Shown here: positions 34,101 to 43,972 of the stretch, one piece after another
Numbering within the stretch: position 1 is the first letter of the stretch
How the letters are laid out: each line of letters starts with the position of its first letter
From: Pegoplata infirma
Taxonomy: Eukaryota > Arthropoda > Insecta > Diptera > Anthomyiidae
Reading direction: 5' to 3'
Assembly (NCBI GenBank): GCA_963921195.1
Contig: OY992539.1
Coordinates: 216,114,314-216,178,313, forward strand
Length of the DNA stretch: 64,000 bases
The notes under the pieces: generated by a model
What the model was told of the DNA's origin: nothing
The model's input: the letters and a program-made list of their open reading frames with translations, nothing else
The model's database searches: none
Made by a program: the position numbers and the translations under genes

Positions 34101-36627
34101 ACTTAAATATGGCCGATATTACTGCTATTACTATTTCTGGCCTATTAGTTGCCATTATTTTGGAGAGTATTTGCAACCACACAAATGATCATAGATGAGA
34201 AGTTTCATTTGCGGCCTGGCTTACATTTTTGTAATAAACGTTTCGATGTGGTAAGTAGTCTAAATATTACCGCGTGTTTTTTTTTTCGTTAAGTCTGCTA
34301 GCTCACTCGACATTGCGCCGGAAACTTGTGGTGTGATCATCTCCGCCGGCTCTTGGGAGCATTGTTTTACTGCGCAGTGCCAACTTGAGTGTCTGGGCTT
34401 TAGCATGGCGTCATCATAAATAACGGGATCTCCCGTTATACTTCGTGGCTGCTTATATTTAGCCATATTTGGAAAACTAATAATAAATAATCGGTCGAAC
34501 GGTTTTCGAGTTATCGCTATTTTCAATTGGCAAAACATGGCTGTTTTTTCCTACGTTCAAGAATTTAAAAAAAAAATCTCAAAAATTTTTTCCATTGCCT
34601 ATTTCATAGAGCTTAAGACAAACTTTCATTTAAGTGTAACTTGAAAAAAAAAATCATACCATTTTAACACATGGCGCCATTTTAACCCATGGCGCCCTTA
34701 TGAGTTTTTGATGAAAAAAAACAAAACTTTGATCGCATTTGTTAAATTTTAGTCAAAAAGGAATAGTAACACTAACAAAGGAACCTTTATGAATCGATTT
34801 GCCGGATACTTAAAATAATAGGTATAAAGAGACAATTCTAAGTTTGGGATGTGTCTCGGCTTATCGGCCATATTAGGGATTCATAAATGGGTCAAAAAAT
34901 GGCGAACAACAATTTTTTTTTGGATTTTAAGCCATTTCTTAAGAAACTATATGATGTTTTCATATGAGAAGAAAGGTTTGTTTTAATAACTACACATATT
35001 TTGAAATCTAAATTTTTTAGAGTAAAGTTGGGAAAAATGGTTAAATAGTACATTTTTTCGAATACTAACTTTGTCATTCCGTGTGTAACGCATCGAAATA
35101 TCGGTCGGGGACCCCATAATGTATATATATTATTGATCAGTGATCGATTCTAAGACATTCTAGCGATGTCCGTCTGTCCGTCCGTCCGTCCGTCTGTGGA
35201 GGACACGATACAGTCCAAAATAAAAAGAGCTAGACTCCTGAAATTTGGCATGAATATATCTAATGGTCATAGGCTGGTTAAGTTCGGAGATGGCCAAAAT
35301 CGGACCACGGGAGAAAAGTTCCCCCTTTAAGAACTAAACCAACCTCTGAAAAAACGCCATTTTGTATAGATTTTTTGTACTTTTGCTTAGCAAACGAAAC
35401 ATATTTTATGTCAGAAGAAGTTCAAAGTCCGGTAGTTGGATCCAGGAAGGTTGTCTCCCACCACCGAAACCTCTCCCCCCCCAAAAAAAAAAAAAGACGC
35501 CCCTGTTTTTTTTTTATGTCTTGGAGGGTGTAAAAGATTCGGCACAGTCGAATTTAACACTCTCACTTGTTTTTTTTTAACTTAACAAATAACCTCTTTA
35601 AACATCGATTTTTTTTTCAGCTGCTGCTAGTGTTTTAATGCGTCAAACTAATGTGGTTTGGATAGGTATGACCTTTGGTATCACAGTCTTAGATATAGTC
35701 ACAAAAAATTATGCCGACTTTAAGCATATCAAAACTCAAGAAGTTAAACTTTATCAACCCAAAGTAAATTGAAGAATTATAAACTTTCAATCCTAATATT
35801 TTATTCTAAATAACTATTTTTTTAATTCTTTTCAGGTTATTATTGAAATTTTAAGTAATTTTAGACTTTTACTGAAATGTTTATGGCATATCTTAAAACA
35901 AGGATGTTTTTATTTAATCATAATCATACCATTTATAGGTTTTATATATCTAAATGGTTCTATAGTATTGGGTGATAAACGGGCCCATGAAGCTACCTTG
36001 CATTTGCCACAGGTATTTTACAATTAACTTTTATATCGCATTAACTTTAAACTTATTTAAAATTTCTATTTTTAGATGTTTTACTTTTCCATATTTTGTG
36101 TAATATTTGCTGTCTCTAATTCTCTGCAACAATTTCGCTCTACCTTACAAGCTTTGTTAAAAGAGAAACTTGTTGTTATCTTCCTGACTGGTGTATTCAT
36201 TATAATAGTAAAATGGAATACTTTAGTTCATCCCTATCTATTGGCCGATAATCGCCATTATACTTTTTATATTTGGCATCGTTTTTATCATCGTTATTCT
36301 TGGTTTAAATATGCCATGTGTCCTGTATATGTTGTGGCTCTTATGTCTGTGCATCAAGGTATTAAACATTTACGTTCTTCGTTTAAAATTATGTTTTGGT
36401 TGGCTGTCGTATTGGTGTTATGTTTCCAACGCCTATTAGAAGTTAGATATTTTTTGATACCATTTGTATTATTCCGTTTAAATACTAGACCTAATCCTAA
36501 AAATCGTTTACCACAATGGTTGGAATTGGGTTTTTATATAGTATTAAATGCTCTAACATTTTATATATTCTTTACCAAAGAAATAAAATGGCAAGATTTT
36601 GAAGAGCCTCAAAGGATAATATGGTAA
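28180..36627 (+). CDS. Alg10: Dol-P-Glc:Glc2Man9GlcNAc2-PP-Dol alpha-1,2-glucosyltransferase
   Basis: DIE2/ALG10 family: adds the terminal (third) glucose to the dolichol-linked N-glycan precursor in the ER lumen, using dolichyl-phosphate glucose. Exons 28180-28335, 28398-28722, 35621-35763, 35836-36012 and 36076-36627 join in phase to 450 residues, close to the family's 470. Family signatures seen: the N-terminal membrane segment, MVIDEEFHLRQGLHFCNKRF, the luminal WDSKITTFPGLY, YTDTLSL, RQTNVVWIGM, GDKRAH, HPYLLADNRHYTFYIWHRFY and LLEVRYFLIPF. Start: the first ATG, followed directly by the first membrane segment. AATAAA at 36689. Intron 2 is 6.9 kb and carries degenerate copies of exon 1. 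Confidence 0.96.
28808..28848. repeat. Short hairpin in ALG10 intron 2
   Basis: AAAAAATCTAGACTGAAG and CTTCAGTCTAAATTTTTT pair around a loop of a few bases. Confidence 0.6.
29150..29500. repeat. Fragment of the repeat family that surrounds the exon-1 copies
   Basis: It shares TTCCCGTTATTCCTCGGCTGCTAATCT with 30930 and 34430, and GTCTCGGCTTATCGGCC with 34853. No exon-1 sequence is present in this fragment, which suggests the family existed separately from the ALG10-derived part. Confidence 0.5.
30425..30775 (+). pseudogene. ALG10 5'-end and exon-1 copy 1, disabled
   Basis: Homologous to about 28030-28360: the 5' flank (ATCATTTCACAGTGAGTGTTAA, AAAATGTCGATATCA, AAAAGCCGGCTGAA), the start codon (30592) and exon 1 to its donor at 30751 (GATGTG|GTAAGT retained). 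The start codon is followed by CAG GCT TAA, so translation ends after three codons. Downstream codons are still readable in frame (RVFATTQMIIDEKFHLRPG). Similarity ends shortly after the donor. Confidence 0.88.
31044..31849. mobile_element. 806-bp TIR element with TA target duplication, proven by an empty site
   Basis: Ends CACTCA and TGAGTG; flanked by TA at 31042-31043 and 31850-31851. Unit 2 of the surrounding duplication has the uninterrupted site TTTTCCTACGTTCAAG at about 34545-34560, so exact boundaries follow directly. The interior has repeated ATCATTGT and TTGTTGATTTT words. No transposase; superfamily not assigned beyond TA preference. Confidence 0.88.
31906..33160. mobile_element. 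TIR element of about 1,255 bp at the junction of the duplicated units
   Basis: Left end ACACGCAAAAAAAAATCTGTGT and right end, complemented, ACACGCAAAAAAAAACTTGTGT, both continuing into GA-TGAGCAA. It sits between unit 1, ending CCTATTTCAT, and unit 2, beginning GGAATTAAAAAAG. No target duplication is visible because its two flanks come from different units. Between 32400 and 32800 GCTATGGAGAATCCTT and GCTATAGCGGATCCTT suggest an internal tandem duplication. No transposase recognised. Confidence 0.65.
33161..34600. repeat. Duplicated segment, unit 2 (contains ALG10 exon-1 copy)
   Basis: Collinear with unit 1 (29675 onward), including the GC-rich foldback, the TTAGCGGCTTCGCTAAATAAAG stretch and the exon-1 copy. 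It lacks the 806-bp insertion. Beyond 34600 it continues with family-specific sequence to about 34890 (GTGTCTCGGCTTATCGGCC). Confidence 0.85.
33915..34275 (+). pseudogene. ALG10 5'-end and exon-1 copy 2, disabled
   Basis: Second copy of the ALG10 5' flank and exon 1; start codon at 34095, donor at 34250 (GATGTG|GTAAGT). ATG CAG ACT is followed by TAA, the same defect as copy 1 (loss of bases in TTATATATGG). The lesion therefore predates the duplication that made the two copies. Confidence 0.88.
35069..35580 (+). mobile_element. DINE-1/Helentron-like repeat, family A
   Basis: CTTTGTCATTCCGTGTGTAACGC, CATCGAAATATCGGTCGGGG, a (GTCC/GTCT)n tract at 35169-35196 and the 3' end TTGGAGGGTGTAAAAGATTC. 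It ends about 40 bp before ALG10 exon 3, next to the pyrimidine tract of that acceptor. Confidence 0.65.
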
Positions 36628-37651
36628 ATGATAACAAAAAAAGCAACTTAAAGATAATTTATATATAGTTTTCATAGAAAAGACTTAAAATAAAATTATA
36701 AATTCCATTTATTTTTGTTTGTTTAATTTCAGAATTCTTATGTAAAAAGTTTTCGTAGAAAAAAGTAAAGAAATGAAAAGACAAAATCAAGCCAACAAAT
36801 GAAAAGTCAATGAAAAGACAAATTCAAGCACATATCAAAGTGAGTACTAAATTTTTATATTTCTTTTAAGGCGTATTATTTTTTGGGTACATTATTTTTA
36901 TCATTTAAGCAAAAATTAAAAAAAAAATGTAATTTTAAGTTTTATGAAAATCGGATTGTTTGAGGGCAGAGACTTCTCAAAATACACCTACCCATATTTT
37001 TTTTTATCAGAAATCAGTTGCTGACTATGGTGGCTCCTAAAGGATCAAACGTAATTTTTTCCCAAACTTTTTGTATCTTCTCCACTCCGTAAGGGGGCTC
37101 CCATAATATCATATTTTTCATATTTTTTAGCATGGTTTTAGAAACCGGAGTTTTTTTTTACAAAAAATTAAATAAGTACCCAGTATGCAAAATGACTCGA
37201 AATCGAATCGAAATAATATAATTTTTTCGTAAAATTAACTCGATATCGAATTCGATATAGTATCGAAAAAAGTAGTGTTTTCCTTACTATTATGTAAAGT
37301 GATATAGAATCGAAACTCTGATGATTTACTGATGTGAAATCAAATCGAAAAGTTGGACTTATTTAGAGTCTAAAAACATGCTATATCGACAGTATATCGT
37401 TACGAAATATAGCCAAAAAGGGATACATGTTTCGACTTTATATAGATTTGCAGAGTGTGGATGTTCCTTAGCTCCTATGCTACTTAAGTAGCATAATTCC
37501 ACCCATGTTTATTCCACAAAGAACAACACACATTGTTTTTTTAAATATTTATTGAATAACAAAATTATAAAAAACAAATGTAAGTAGATACGATATATAA
37601 AACTAAAGTAAAATATCTAATAATAAAACTAAAGTAAAAGATGTTACAAAA

Positions 37652-39090
37652 CTAAAGTAAAATATGTAATAAATTTAAATAGTTATATGATAAAATAAAT
37701 TTTTTTTTGTGTTTCTTTTTATTTGATTTTTTTTCATTTTCTAATGTCCTTTTTGATTTTTTGCGTTTATTACTGGTTTCTCCAATTTCTACCTCGGCTC
37801 TTTCTTCTATATTAATTTGTTCTTCTATATTAATTGCATCTTGCTCGTTTTGTTGATTGGAAGATTTTGTTTGATGGTATTTACTTAGTTTTTTGATTCT
37901 ATCACCTGCACATTGGATGTGTTTCATTGAAATCTGCTCAAACTCATAATCAGAAACATTTTTGAAACGAGATCTAAAAGCATCTGTTAGAAATATGTAA
38001 TAAAAATTAGCAACATATTATTTACAAATTTAAAATACAACATACTTTTCAGCGCAGTTGCCGTGAACGATGTTCGTAGACATTTCTTGCTCATTGTTCC
38101 TGTCCATGCGAACTGTTTGGCTACGTTGTCATTAAAAACTTTGCGCCAATTGCGCCGAATAAAATCCTTTGTTCCTTTGTCGCTCGACATATAAAATTCT
38201 TTCTCCTATAAACAGATTTAAAATTATATATTTTACTTTCCATTCCATACTTCCATTTGTTGACAATCAAAATATAATAGCGTAAAAACGGAGTGCATAC
38301 TTTTAGGCTTACTGAAAAAACCATTCGACTTATTGTCAGTAGTATATGGAAACATGTTTTTATACACTACTTAATCAATTGGGGTTTTTGTTGTAAGCCT
38401 AAAAGTATGCACTCCTTTTTACGCAAAACATAGATAACCGTTTGGCTCAGTAATCTATACGATAAATGAACGCGAGGACTATAAAGCTTTTTTGAGAAGT
38501 TGAGAGTCCCAAAATAGGTAAGTGCAAATTTTAAGAAAAAACTGGTTGGCTTCCAACTTCGGTTTGTGTCGAAGACAAATTGTATAGTTTAAATTACATA
38601 CTTTGTTAAGATACAACCCTTATCATTGCGATTGAATTGTGAACAAAACGCATTCTACGGCACAAACCGAAGTAGAAAAAGTTGCAAGTCAACTTTTTTC
38701 AAAGTTTTACAAAATACATGTTGGATTGCAACAACTTTGTGTCCATGTTAATGTATTTGGGCCATGTTAGATATACGTACCAATGCAGTTATATTTTCAC
38801 TTTTCTCTTTTAGACTGTCATCAAAAATTTGAAATTCGTCTAAAGTAGAAAATGGTTCCGCTGGTAAAATTTGCGACCTCTATTTGAGCTACCATCATTT
38901 TCTTGAGGTCATTGATTTCAGCTTTTGCTAGTAAAACCTCTTCCGTAAGCTGGCGTATTACTAACGCCGTTCTTCGCTCTGAATCTTTGAGGGATTCTTG
39001 AATTTGACGCAACAGATCTGATAAGATAAAGTAAATGTTTAACAAATTTTTATATGTTTAGTATTTCATATCTTACCTTCTTTTTTCATT
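37652..39090 (-). CDS. DUF4806-type protein, probably disabled by a frameshift
   Basis: Minus-strand exons: MKKE (about 39077-39089, donor GTAAGA), about 38778-39017 (DLLRQIQESLKDSERRTALV, a predicted coiled-coil), 38043-38210 (EKEFYMSSDKGTKDFIRR, FAWTGTMSKKCLRTSF), and 37652-37978 (NAFRSRFKNVSDYEFEQI, then a Lys-rich tail). Splice sites and phases fit. The third and fourth exons resemble the DUF4806 module common in multicopy insect genes of unknown function. In the second exon the frame slips by one base near 38875: the open frame ends, while LPAEPFSTLDEFQIFDDSLK continues in another frame up to the donor. Either a pseudogene or a sequencing error. It lies inside a TIR-bounded unit. Confidence 0.7.
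38280..38424. mobile_element. 145-bp hairpin MITE in the DUF4806 gene intron
   Basis: Left GCGTAAAAACGGAGTGCATA continuing CTTTTAGGCTTAC, right the complement GTAAGCCTAAAAG continuing TATGCACTCCTTTTTACGC. It sits in the intron between the second and third DUF4806 exons. Confidence 0.82.
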
Positions 39091-39394
39091 TCTTTCGAAT
39101 TTGATTTGCTATTTTAGTAAATTTTGTTTAAATATTGTAAACATTTTTAATTGAGGTTGATGTTTTATAATTTTTTAAATTGTTTTTCTTTTTGAAAAAA
39201 AGTGATGGATAATTTCGACTACGTTTACTATGCCAAGTTTGGGCTAATGGGTGTTACAAAAATAATATAAACTGGAATAATGGGTGTTACAAATATAATA
39301 TAAAAACTGAAAAATACTTTTTTTTTATATAAGTATTAAAGCAAATACATATTTTTTTAATTATGACCATGAATAAGTGGAACAAAAAAAGTGG

Positions 39395-39679
39395 ACAAGA
39401 AAAAAACGCACAGGCAGGATTTTCTACTCCATAAAAAGTTGATATTCACCTCTTAACTCATTACCTTGCGCGATACTCCCATACAAAACGAAGTGGATAT
39501 TCAGTAGATAAAAAGTACTCCGAGCTTTTCAACAACTTCCAACTACTTCCCGGAGAACTTCTTATCTACTGAATATCCACTTCGTTTTGTATGGGAGTGT
39601 CGCGCAATTTAATGAGTTAAGAGGTGAATATCTACTTTTTATGGAGTAGAAAATTCTGCCTGTGCGTTTTTTTTCTTGT
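39395..39679. mobile_element. Foldback MITE, about 285 bp, arms about 130 bp
   Basis: ACAAGAAAAAAACGCACAGG at the left is complemented by GCCTGTGCGTTTTTTTTCTT at the right, and the two arms stay complementary through CATACAAAACGAAGTGGATA to a short centre near 39537. Nested in the TIR unit 37179-40103. Confidence 0.85.
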
Positions 39680-40149
39680 GTTTTTTGTTATTTTTGTTGT
39701 ATTCGATTACATTCGTTGTAGTTTTAAAGCACTCCACTAGGAAGTGGTAATGATTTTTTTTGCAGGGTATTTAATGTATTACAAAATGCACTCGACAACG
39801 TAAAACACAGTAACAGTTTTTCGGTTTTTTATACTAAAATACCTAAACAAAGATTTAACAAAAATTAGGCTTGTTATTACATCGAAATGGATTCATTGTT
39901 TCGATAGAATTTTAAGACTTTAAATATTTAAAAAAAATCGACTTGATGTCGTATTGAAATAGATTCATTGTTTCGATTGAATTTTAAAACTTGAAATACT
40001 TAAAAAAATCGACTTGATATCGTATTGAAAAGGACTCATTTTTTCGTAGGAGATTCGAGAAAAGTTCGAAATAAAGAACTAACTCGAAACATTGCATACT
40101 GGGTAGTAGAAAAAACCTCAGTGAATCCTATTTTTTTTTTTAAATATAC

Positions 40150-40500
40150 AATACGGTGGTGCTTTCATTCGTAAAGCTTTGAAAGCGGTACATCAAACAT
40201 TGGCAAAGCACCTGTTTTACAATGAATACTGTGTTAGCCCAATATCTTAATGATAACGCTAGCTGTACGCCCAGACAGAAAAATACGGTGGTGCCCAAAT
40301 TGGTAAAGCGTTGAAACCTGGACAACAAATGTTGTCAAAACACCGGTTTTGCAAAGAATACTGTATTGGCCCAATGTATAAATGATAACGCCAGTTGTAC
40401 GTATGCCAACGTTGGAAAACCGTGGGCAAAACAAAAAATACTGTAATGGCACAACATTGAAATGATTACGACAGTCGTAAAAAAATGGCATTAAATGAAT
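40150..40500. repeat. Tandem repeat, about 2.5 units of 132 bp
   Basis: AATACGGTGGTGC at 40150 and 40282; each unit continues with TTGTCAAAACACC/TTGGCAAAGCACC and GATAACGC-AG-TGTACG. A third, more diverged and partial unit begins near 40435 (AATACTGTAATGGC). Confidence 0.75.
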
Positions 40501-41060
40501 GATAAAAAAATTACATTAAAAAAAAAAAATTGAAAGATTATCTGAAATTTTTTTGTTTTAAATTTTCCCGGACTCAAAAATTTGTTGGTCTTTTTTGTGT
40601 TTTGGAGTAAAAAAATAGAACTGTTTTTAAGAAAAACATGTTCGAGTCCCGAATTAAAAATTATTTTAGAAAAAAAAAATTTTTAAATTTTCTAAGTTTC
40701 GAAAAAATTTTGGAAAATTTAAGTCTCGGAGAAAAAAAAATATCGACATTTTTTTGCGCTTTGGATTACAAGAGTCATTAAATTTTTTTTTAGATTTTTT
40801 TTTTTTAAAACAAAGGTTTTTTTTAAAAAAAGTACTGAAATTTCTTTAAGTTCCTGGTATGTAGAAGAAATTTCGACAAAGCGAAGTATTTTTTAGTATA
40901 CCTAATGATTTACCAGTGTATATGAGGCATTCCACACCAAATGTCCAGGGGAAAAAACATGTGTACCGTAAATTTCTGAATAGGTTGTATGGATAGCCCT
41001 ATATGGAGCTAAGAAAATTGCGTTTTTGGTTTTTCAATTTTTCAAAAACTGGGCGTGGTC

Positions 41061-41850
41061 AAATATTGGAAAAATGGTAAAATTTGTTGCCTTGTTTGAG
41101 TTGCCTTGTTTAAATATTTATCAAATTAAAACGGAATGCACCACAATGTCAAAAATTTATATTATTATATAGGTTTGTATGGGCTATCGATTAAAAATTT
41201 TTTTTTGGAAAATTTTCAGAACCCGTTCTGAAATTTTCCATTTTTTTAAAAACTCAATTTATCAAAAATCCGGCAACTTTTTTTCCTTCTTATTTTTTTA
41301 AATTTAGATGTTTGTCCATCCACACAAAAAATTCAGAAACAAATTTTTCGTTTTTTTCGAGAAAATCGCATTTGAATTTTAAATTTTATAATAATTTAGT
41401 AATTTGCTTGTATTTTCTTGTTTCAACAGAGCGTGTGAGGAATATTTATGCAATTAATAATACTCATTCGCAACATTAAAACAAAGAAATACAAGCAAAT
41501 TACAAAATTGTTATGAAAAAAATTTAAAGTTCAAATGCGATTTTCTCGAAAAAAACGAAGAACGTGTTTCTGAATTTTTTTGTGTGGATGGACAAACATC
41601 TAAACTTTTAAACAAAAATTTAAAAAAGAAAAAAAGTGTCCGGATTTTTAATAAATTGAGTTTTTTAAAAAATGGAAAATTTCAGAACGGGTTCTGAAAA
41701 TTTTCAAAAAAAAAAAAAATTTTAATCGATAGCCCATACAAAACTATATAATAATATAAATTTTTGACATTGTGGTGCATTCCGTTTTAATGTGATAAAT
41801 ATTTAATCCAAGCAACTTGCCACAAATTTTACCATTTTTCCAATATTTTT
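41061..41850. repeat. Giant inverted repeat, arms about 370 bp
   Basis: Left arm about 41061-41427 and right arm about 41475-41850, with a spacer of about 47 bp. Matching pairs include ATTGGAAAAATGGTAAAATTTGT, GGAATGCACCACAATGTCAA, GGGCTATCGATTAAAA, CAGAACCCGTTCTGAAA, TTGTCCATCCACACAAAAA and TTTGCTTGTATTT with their complements. A transcript would fold into one long hairpin. No coding capacity. Confidence 0.85.
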
Positions 41851-42079
41851 TTTTTTGTAAATTTAAATTTTTTTTGACAAATTTAAAAAAAAAATTAGGT
41901 CGCCAAAAAATGGTTGAACATTTTTCAAGTCACAACCAAAAAAACCGGTCTAGTGACAGTCTAGTTCCAAGGCTGGAGACATTTTCTTACAAAGGTGGCA
42001 GATGGTTTTTACACGAAAGGTGTGAGTTCTGTGATCGGTCACAGGGGGGTAGTTCTGTGATGTGTTACCTTTAATGTCA

Positions 42080-42820
42080 TATGTGACATGTCACTATTAA
42101 GCCAGCACGGTTCCTCTATATTTGGTAAATATCTAACGGTTCCTAAGGACCTTGGTTGGTTCTAGGACATTTTAGAGATGTCCTTCTGTCTATTCATTTG
42201 TCTTTTGAAATGGCGATCACGGCCAAAATATTACATAGATATAACTGAAACTTAAGGTATTTACTTGTTGTTGCCCCGAGCAGTCTGGCATTGCTTTTGA
42301 GCGAAATAGGTTCAGCTGTTCAAGAGTTATGAACGAAAATGTAAGGACACCTCGAAAATTTTGGTACATTCCACATAACCTAAAAATACAAAATGGTTTA
42401 AATCGACTACTGGTTGACATATATGAACAGAATTGAACACCGAATAGTATTTTAAAAAGTACAAAAATATTTCGCGGAGTTTTTTTTCGTGGACATTATT
42501 TTTCTAAAATTTGTTGTTGTTGTTGCAAATATTGGGCTCGATTCTGGAATACGATTTCACCATTCACCTATTTTTTAAAAATTTGATATTCTTTCGAATT
42601 TTAAGACTTTCAAATTTGTTCTTGTAATTATTAAAGATATTAACTAGATATTTAATTGTTACAAGAAAAAAATCTTAAAATTCTAAAGAATATCAAATTT
42701 TTAAAAATTAGGTGAATGGTGAAATCGTATTCCAGAATCGAGCACATTATTTTTTACAGTGTGAAGGGTATCAATACAGCTTAGTTTTGGTATATTTCAA
42801 ACCCCCTCTATCCAGTGTCA
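42080..42820 (+). mobile_element. Decayed DINE-1-like repeat, family A, split by a hairpin MITE
   Basis: GGACATTTTAGAGATGTCC, a short GTCCTTCTGTCT remnant, AGGTTCAGCTGTTCAAGAGTTATGAACG and GTAAGGACACCTCGAAAATT match family A blocks, and a diverged 3' end (GTGAAGGGTATCAATACAGC) lies beyond the MITE at 42536-42743. Confidence 0.5.
42536..42743. mobile_element. Foldback MITE, about 208 bp
   Basis: GCTCGATTCTGGAATACGAT, then TTCACCATTCACCTA and AAATTTGATATTCTTT, are mirrored by complements ending ATCGTATTCCAGAATCGAGC. ACATTATTTTT occurs just after the right end and at 42494, so the insertion may be larger on its left side. Confidence 0.82.
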
Positions 42821-43209
42821 CAGATTTTTTAAATGGATTTCTATTTTTGAATATTCAAGTTTTTTAAAATTTTAAATGGAATCTTCGAATTTCAATTGAC
42901 CTCTTACAAATTATTAAATTTAGCTAGGGTTTGACTGATCCCAAGTTTATGTTTTTGTTTTATTGGGGCTAGTTTTGTATCTCCTAAAGATTTTTTACTC
43001 AACAATTTTGCTCGTCTATTTACTATTCAGCTTAAATTGAATCTAAAATTAATTTCTTCCAAATTTCTATACTTTATAAATTTTTTCTTTAAATTCAAAT
43101 TCGTTTGTCCCATAAAAAACAAATTTTTATTTTTAATGTACTTGAACTATTAACACAATGTATTCGTTTCTAGTTCTTTGTCAATCAAACAATACCTGAA
43201 ACAAAAAAA

Positions 43210-43500
43210 TCCTTTCGTTAACACTTTTTATTGCATGTAACTAAATATTTTCAATTGCAAATCATTTAAAACTTAATGCCGAAAATAGAAGAGCCCCGGG
43301 TGAAAATGAACACATATAATAAAATATTTTCAGAAAAAAAGTTAAATTTAAGTAAAAATTCCTTAACACCTTTTTTTTGCATGTTACTAAATATTTTGGA
43401 AATTATTGAAAACTTAATACCAAAAATAGAAGAGCCCGGCTAAAAATTAACATACGGATTTATAAGTGTATTTTCCAAAAAAATTATCAATTGATGAATA
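43210..43500. repeat. Tandem duplication, two diverged units of about 145 bp
   Basis: TTAACAC-TTTTT-TTGCATGT-ACTAAATATTTT, then AACTTAAT-CC-AAAATAGAAGAG, occur at about 43218 and 43363. It lies upstream of the MINDY-like gene. Confidence 0.65.
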
Positions 43501-43972
43501 AACTTTTGTTTACTTAAAATTGATCAAAATATTGATTTAAACTGACCCTTCTGCTATGTCATGAGAAATTGTCATGAGAGCATTTTTTTGTCTTAAAAAT
43601 TATTTCCATATAACTTTTACAATCATGTATGTTTATTTTAACCCGGAAACATATATGAAAAAAATCTTAAACACCTGAGTGACAGCTAAAAATATGTATG
43701 AAAGTTACAATAATACAAAAAATCAAGTGCATTTTACATATAAACATGCCTTTATATAAATATTTAAACAAAAATATGAAATTAAAAGTGAAAATGAAAA
43801 GTAGGTGTGAATGTTAAAAAAAATTGAATGAATTCCAAACGGAAATAAATTGTTAGAAGTTTACCTGGTAAAGTAAGAATACTTTCACCAATTACTCATT
43901 TTAACACTGGCAAAGACAGCAGACGTCTGCAAATAAAAGCAGGGATTACAGTTAATTATCGTGTTATTGAAA

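Larger units (their letters stand above)
37179..40103. mobile_element. TIR-bounded 2.9-kb unit carrying a DUF4806-type gene
   Basis: Left end CCCAGTATGCAAAATG and right end, complemented, CCCAGTATGCAATG; flanked by TA at 37177-37178 and 40104-40105. Subterminal sequence on both sides is rich in TCGAAAT/ATTTCGA and GATATCGA words, and at 39880-40050 a block of about 77 bp with ATCGACTTGAT and GATTCATTGTTTCGAT is tandemly repeated. The interior holds one spliced minus-strand gene and at least two smaller MITEs. No transposase motif recognised; superfamily not assigned. Confidence 0.7.
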
